The notes under the pieces are model-generated. The model was not told the origin of the DNA and ran no database searches. It saw only the letters and a program-made list of their open reading frames with translations. Of a DNA stretch of 64,000 nucleotides, positions 58,094-64,000 are shown in pieces (the stretch's first letter is position 1; each line of letters opens with the position of its first letter). A program made the position numbers and the translations under genes. Origin of the DNA: Pluralibacter gergoviae ATCC 33028 = NBRC 105706 (GTDB lineage Bacteria > Pseudomonadota > Gammaproteobacteria > Enterobacterales > Enterobacteriaceae); contig NZ_BCZS01000006.1 in NCBI RefSeq assembly GCF_001598855.1, positions 124,001-188,000 on the forward strand. The letters are read 5' to 3'.

Positions 58094-58108
58094 CCGCCCT
58101 GAGGGCGG
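58094..58108. terminator. Hairpin between the 89-residue gene and lpxL paralogue
   Basis: CCGCCC pairs with GGGCGG around TGA between convergent genes. On the minus strand a short CCTTTA tract follows. Strength is uncertain. Confidence 0.5.
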
Positions 58109-58114
58109 AGCCAG

Positions 58115-59062
58115 CTACTTGCCAGCTTTAGATTTTCTGCCGTAGAGATCCGGCTGCCCCGCGGGGCGCGTCTTGAACCTGCGGTGCAGCCACATGTACT
58201 GCTCCGGCGCCAGCGCAACGGCCTTTTCAATGGCCCGATTCATCAGCGCCGCCACCGTCTCTTTGTCTTTATCGTACAGCTCAGGGCCGATGTCAGGGAG
58301 GATGACCAGCTCGTAGCCTTTGCCGTCAGGCCTGCGGCGCGGCACGAAGGGGACCACCGCCGGGCGGGCGCTTTTAACCAGCATATAGCTGCCGGCGGTG
58401 GTAGCCGCATCCGGCACCTTAAAGAAGGGGACAAATACGCTGTTGCGCGGGCCGTAATCGTGGTCAGGGGCGTACCAGACGATCTCATCTTTTTTCAGCG
58501 CGCGGATCATGCCCTTCAGATCGTACCTGTCGACCATCGTTTTGTTGGATCGCAGGCGCCCCCGGGTCTGCAGCCAGTCATACAGCGGGTTATCGTTGGG
58601 CCGATAGACGCCGACGCCGGGATTGAGCATGCCAAAAATACGCGCCCCGAGCTCAAGCGTCAGAAAATGCATCCCGATCAGCAGCACGCCGCGCTGCTGA
58701 TCGCGGGCCTGCTGCATGTTTTCATAGCCGCTGATGGTGAACCACTTGCGCACCCGCCAGTCGGGCCAGAACCAGGCGATGCCGGTCTCCAGCACGCCCA
58801 TGCCGACGGATTCAAAGTTTTTTCGCAGCCGTGCCTCGCGTTCGGCCTCCGGCAGTTCGGGAAAGCAGAGCGCGAGATTGCGCCTGGCAACCGCGACGCG
58901 CCCGGGAAGCAGGCGAAGTGCCGCTCTGCCCAGGCCGCAGCCAATTTTACACAGCAGAGGATAGGGGAGGAGTGTGATGCTCCACAGCAGCCCAATGCCG
59001 AGCCACAGGGGCCAGTAGCGCGGGCGCAAAAAAGTAAAAGAGAATCTCGGTAACGTCGTCAT
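58115..59062 (-). CDS. LpxL-type lipid A late acyltransferase (paralogue)
   Basis: 315 residues of the LpxL/HtrB-LpxP-LpxM family. One N-terminal hydrophobic anchor (about 16-38) is followed by the catalytic HxxxxE in [12 protein letters not shown] (His132, Glu137), [22 protein letters not shown] and [15 protein letters not shown]. The C-terminal [14 protein letters not shown] matches LpxL better than LpxP. It adds a secondary acyl chain to lipid A. In E. coli no such gene lies between phoP and purB, so this is probably an additional copy, as known for Klebsiella, which has two LpxL proteins. No ribosome site is obvious before the ATG. Confidence 0.88.
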   Translation of the reverse strand: MTTLPRFSFTFLRPRYWPLWLGIGLLWSITLLPYPLLCKIGCGLGRAALRLLPGRVAVARRNLALCFPELPEAEREARLRKNFESVGMGVLETGIAWFWPDWRVRKWFTISGYENMQQARDQQRGVLLIGMHFLTLELGARIFGMLNPGVGVYRPNDNPLYDWLQTRGRLRSNKTMVDRYDLKGMIRALKKDEIVWYAPDHDYGPRNSVFVPFFKVPDAATTAGSYMLVKSARPAVVPFVPRRRPDGKGYELVILPDIGPELYDKDKETVAALMNRAIEKAVALAPEQYMWLHRRFKTRPAGQPDLYGRKSKAGK

Positions 59063-59137
59063 TGAAGTAAAGCGGGTTCCTGGCCGTCAGCACTTTCAGC
59101 GCCATGGATAAATATTTCCGTAGGTTTAGCGCTTTTG

Positions 59138-59166
59138 AGTAGAGTTAAATAGTGAAGTTTAAGCAA
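59138..59166 (-). promoter_or_regulatory. Candidate promoter of the lpxL paralogue
   Basis: On the minus strand TTGCTT (59166-59161), 17 bases and TCTACT (59143-59138), 76 bases before the ATG. Two copies of GGTTTAGCG (near 59123 and 59252) lie in the same 258-base gap; they resemble PhoP half-boxes but are not paired at the right spacing. Confidence 0.4.
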
Positions 59167-59284
59167 TTGCAGCGGAATATCTTACCAGAGATTGCGAAAC
59201 GGCGCAGCGATATGCCCGCTACCGGCTCTTTTTGCGCGCTGTTGACGCGAGGTTTAGCGAAAATAAGGCGGGCGGAAAATATGG

Positions 59285-59312
59285 CGCCGCGCCCCGGTGA
59301 TGGAGCGCGGCG
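59285..59312 (-). terminator. Hairpin after purB
   Basis: CGCCGCGC (59285-59292) pairs with GCGCGGCG (59305-59312), 9 bases after the purB stop. Only a weak U tract (ATATTTTCC) follows on the minus strand. Confidence 0.6.
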
Positions 59313-59320
59313 CGCGGGGA

Positions 59321-60694
<1,374 letters not shown>

Positions 60695-60697
60695 TCA

Positions 60698-61336
60698 CTA
60701 CTCCGGAGTTATATGAGCAAGAATTTGTTTGGCCTGAGTGGTCAGGCGATTACGGGAGAACATCAGCTGCAGGCGGCCGCCGCCGACCTGGTGCCAGAGC
60801 ACGGCGGCGCGGATGCCGGCCAGCAGGGATGCGCGCACTTTGGCCTGCACCTGCGGACTTTGCAGCACCGCCGGGGAGCCGGTGACCTGGATGCGCGGCC
60901 CCAGCGGGCTAATCACATCGACGTAAATGGCGGCCATGGCGCTGAGCAGCGTTTCTGACTGCAGATCGAAATGCTCCAGCTGGCGCTGCAGTCCGGCAAT
61001 GCGGTTGCCGAGGGTGTCCATCGCGCTACCGGCGGCGGAGAGCTTGCGCTCCAGCACCATCAGGCTCAGCGTATAGCGGGTCAGTTCCGCGTTAAGACCC
61101 TGGCGGCTGCTGGCATTGAGCACGCCGAGCAGCGTTTCCAGCCCGAGGCGAAGATTGGCTTCGCTGCCCCCGAACACGCCGAGGGACGAGTCCGGGTTCA
61201 GATCGATGACGCTGTTGAGCGACACGTGCAGCGCGTCGCTGTCGCAGTGTCCCTGATGGGCCAACTGCTGCACCAGACGGGCCGACTGGCAGATGCCCGC
61301 CAGCGCCAGGGTGATGTCGTAGTAGTTCTTCGCCAC
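60698..61336 (-). CDS. hflD: HflD, CII-binding lysogenization regulator
   Basis: 212 residues, mostly helical, very close to E. coli HflD ([62 protein letters not shown]). It is membrane-associated and affects lambda lysogeny by binding the phage CII protein; its normal cell role is unclear. It is conserved between mnmA and purB and lies 24 bases after mnmA. Confidence 0.95.
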   Translation of the reverse strand: MAKNYYDITLALAGICQSARLVQQLAHQGHCDSDALHVSLNSVIDLNPDSSLGVFGGSEANLRLGLETLLGVLNASSRQGLNAELTRYTLSLMVLERKLSAAGSAMDTLGNRIAGLQRQLEHFDLQSETLLSAMAAIYVDVISPLGPRIQVTGSPAVLQSPQVQAKVRASLLAGIRAAVLWHQVGGGRLQLMFSRNRLTTQAKQILAHITPE

Positions 61337-61360
61337 GTGCTTTCCTTGTTCTGCTGTGTG

Positions 61361-62473
<1,113 letters not shown>

Positions 62474-62547
62474 TTACTCACAACTATGAACTTCGAGGCG
62501 GCGTATTCTAGCACGCGGCCCCGAGGTTGACACCCTTATGTGACGGG

Positions 62548-62985
62548 TCAGTTAAATGCGCCGACGATCTCCAGCGGCCAGCGCACGCCGCTCTGCCAGC
62601 AGCGTATGCTTTCCGCCACCAGCGGCGAGCGCAGATTATCGGCGGTGAGGATCTCATCGGCGGTAACCCACAGGCAGCGGTCGATGTCGCTGTCGTGCGG
62701 CTCGGTGGCGCAGGGGGCATCCAGTTCGATGGCGAATAGAAAGCGCAGGAACGGCGTTTTGTCGGGGGCGGTCCACTGGTGCATACGTACAAATTCCTGC
62801 GGGACGGCGCGGATGCCGGTCTCTTCCCACAGCTCGCGCCCGGCGGCCTCCAGCAGCGTTTCGTTAGCTTCGAGGTGGCCTGCGGGCTGATTCCACGTCG
62901 CTTTACCGCGAATCGTCTCTTCCACCACCAGAAATTTGCCCTGCGCGTGGACCACGCAGGCGACGGTAACGTGCGGTTTGAACAT
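62548..62985 (-). CDS. nudJ: Nudix phosphatase NudJ
   Basis: 145 residues. The Nudix box [22 protein letters not shown] is complete (written here in part: GHLEANE at about residue 37, REL-EE near 50). The E. coli enzyme hydrolyses HMP-PP in thiamine metabolism and various nucleotides. It is about eight residues shorter than E. coli NudJ at the C-terminus. It leads the mnmA-hflD-purB run. Confidence 0.93.
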   Translation of the reverse strand: MFKPHVTVACVVHAQGKFLVVEETIRGKATWNQPAGHLEANETLLEAAGRELWEETGIRAVPQEFVRMHQWTAPDKTPFLRFLFAIELDAPCATEPHDSDIDRCLWVTADEILTADNLRSPLVAESIRCWQSGVRWPLEIVGAFN

Positions 62986-62996
62986 GCGCTCTCCTT

Positions 62997-63326
62997 TTAA
63001 AGCGGTTTATTGATCCCGGCGTAGACCTTATCCAGTTCACGCAGGCGCTGGTCATAGGCTCTGTTGAGGCAGCTGACGCTGCCGGCGCACTGGCGGCGGG
63101 TCTTCAGCCACGCCTGCTGACTGTCCTGCAGCGCGCCGCGTGCGCCCATGGCGAACAGCCCTTTCAGGAACTGATACTTCGTGGCCATCTCGACATCTTT
63201 ATCGTTCAGCGCCAGATGCGCGCAGATGGCCTTCTCATCCGGCGCGCTGGCCTTCGCGCAGTCGAAGCTGGCGGCACCCGCTGCCAGCGGCGCAAGCAGC
63301 GCCAGAATAGCGATATAGCGCTTCAT
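62997..63326 (-). CDS. LprI-like small secreted protein (DUF1311)
   Basis: 109 residues. A signal peptide of about 18-19 residues ([12 protein letters not shown]) precedes a small helical domain with four cysteines, [18 protein letters not shown] and [21 protein letters not shown], the pattern of the LprI/DUF1311 family, some members of which inhibit lysozyme. The start at 63326 has GGAGAG upstream and gives the signal peptide; a longer frame to 63356 adds ten residues of no value. It overlaps the rluE stop by four bases (ATGA), so it is coupled to rluE. Confidence 0.85.
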   Translation of the reverse strand: MKRYIAILALLAPLAAGAASFDCAKASAPDEKAICAHLALNDKDVEMATKYQFLKGLFAMGARGALQDSQQAWLKTRRQCAGSVSCLNRAYDQRLRELDKVYAGINKPL

Positions 63327-63958
63327 GGTTTTCTCTCCGTAGTGAGTTCCCTCCACTGGCCGCTATCAAGCCCGTTCAGGGTGTAGTCGCCCATTGCGAA
63401 GCGGATCAGGCGCAGGGTAGGGAAGCCAACGTGGGCGGTCATCCGCCGCACCTGGCGATTGCGGCCCTCGTAGAGGGTGATTTTAAGCCAACTGGTGGGA
63501 ATAGACTGACGCTCGCGGATCGGCGGATTGCGCGGCCACAGCCAGGCGGGCTCCCCGACTCGCTCGACGCCGGCGGGGAGTGTCGGGCCGTCCTTAAGCG
63601 TTACCCCGGTGCGCAGGGCGCCGAGCGCAGCTTCATCCGGCTGGCCCTCCACCTGCACGTAGTAGATTTTACCGGTGCGCTTGCCGGGTTGGGTCAGCCG
63701 CGCCTGCAGCGCGCCGTCGTTGGTCAGCACCAGCAGCCCTTCGCTATCGCGATCGAGCCGGCCCGCGGCGTAGACATCCGCCACCGGAATGTACGCTTTC
63801 AGGGTAGCGCGCCCGGCTTCATCGGTGAACTGCGGCAGCACGTCGTAGGGTTTGTTAAACAGAATGACCCGCTGCGGCTGTGGTTTTTTATGCTGCCGGG
63901 GGGCAGAACGTGAGCTGAATCGCTCAAGCTTGTGATTTTTAACAGAAGTTCTTCGCAT
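63323..63958 (-). CDS. rluE: 23S rRNA pseudouridine(2457) synthase RluE
   Basis: 211 residues. This RsuA-family pseudouridine synthase has the catalytic aspartate at residue 69 in [14 protein letters not shown], followed by [25 protein letters not shown] and [14 protein letters not shown]. The numbering agrees with Asp69 of E. coli RluE, which supports the chosen ATG. The N-terminus is basic and disordered. The window ends in the upstream region, beyond which icd lies in E. coli. Confidence 0.95.
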   Translation of the reverse strand: MRRTSVKNHKLERFSSRSAPRQHKKPQPQRVILFNKPYDVLPQFTDEAGRATLKAYIPVADVYAAGRLDRDSEGLLVLTNDGALQARLTQPGKRTGKIYYVQVEGQPDEAALGALRTGVTLKDGPTLPAGVERVGEPAWLWPRNPPIRERQSIPTSWLKITLYEGRNRQVRRMTAHVGFPTLRLIRFAMGDYTLNGLDSGQWRELTTERKP

Positions 63959-64000
63959 GGTATTTTCAGGCTATCGCAATTGCCGCATTATAGCCTAATT

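Noticed and set aside
58948-59105. 52-codon frame starting upstream of and overlapping the lpxL paralogue start in another frame
   Set aside because: No ribosome site and no conserved content; it is probably chance, though it could be checked since the lpxL start also lacks a ribosome site.
59115-59262. Two GGTTTAGCG copies as a PhoP box for the lpxL paralogue
   Set aside because: PhoP boxes need two half-sites about 11 bases apart in the same direction; these are about 130 bases apart and in the wrong orientation.

Overview
This is a chromosomal window from a motile member of the Enterobacteriaceae. Nearly every backbone protein is recognisable as an E. coli-type orthologue, and the gene order is that of the E. 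coli 24-25 min region: flg, rne, rluC, fab cluster, ptsG, nagZ, ndh, mfd, lolCDE, cobB, pot, pepT, phoPQ, purB, mnmA, rluE. The visibly high GC of the backbone and several gene-content differences from E. coli suggest an Enterobacter/Klebsiella/Pluralibacter-like genus. Species cannot be fixed by reading alone.

Layout. 1-5.7 kb: end of the flagellar flg operon (flgG' to flgL), with a FliA promoter before flgKL. 5.7-10.8 kb: rne (minus) with its long autoregulatory leader, divergent from rluC. 10.8-12.3 kb: an extra porin absent from this place in E. coli. 12.4-23.7 kb: yceF, then yceD-rpmF-plsX-fabHDG-acpP-fabF-pabC-mltG-tmk-holB-ycfH, covering fatty-acid initiation, folate, dTMP and polymerase-clamp functions. 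24-31.8 kb: ptsG, hinT-ycfL-lpoB-thiK-nagZ-ycfP, ndh and ycfJ; fhuE, expected between ptsG and hinT, is missing. 31.9-33.8 kb: an added chemoreceptor with its own FliA-type promoter, linking it to the flagellar regulon. 33.9-44.9 kb: comR/bhsA, ldtC, mfd, lolCDE, nagK, cobB.

44.9-47.2 kb is the most foreign-looking stretch. It is AT-rich and holds a lone Hcp (type VI secretion tube/effector carrier) followed by an unrecognised 405-residue protein. A long stem-loop separates them and a perfect 13-bp inverted repeat lies at the left edge. It occupies the place of ycfZ-ymfA of E. coli. 47.2-52.7 kb: the spermidine/putrescine operon potABC-D, interrupted by a CadB-like diamine antiporter. The antiporter has a CRP-like site upstream and a terminator-like hairpin downstream, and potD appears to have gained its own promoter. 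52.9-57.6 kb: pepT, roxA, phoQ, phoP. 57.7-59.1 kb: an insertion next to phoP with an unknown 89-residue gene behind an attenuator-like leader, and an extra LpxL-type lipid A acyltransferase. 59.3-64 kb: purB-hflD-mnmA-nudJ, an LprI-like small protein, and rluE.

The main points for follow-up are the Hcp module, the split pot operon, the phoP-adjacent leader and LpxL paralogue, the nearly leaderless yceD promoter, and the dyads before acpP and bhsA. No tRNA, rRNA, CRISPR array or transposase was seen.
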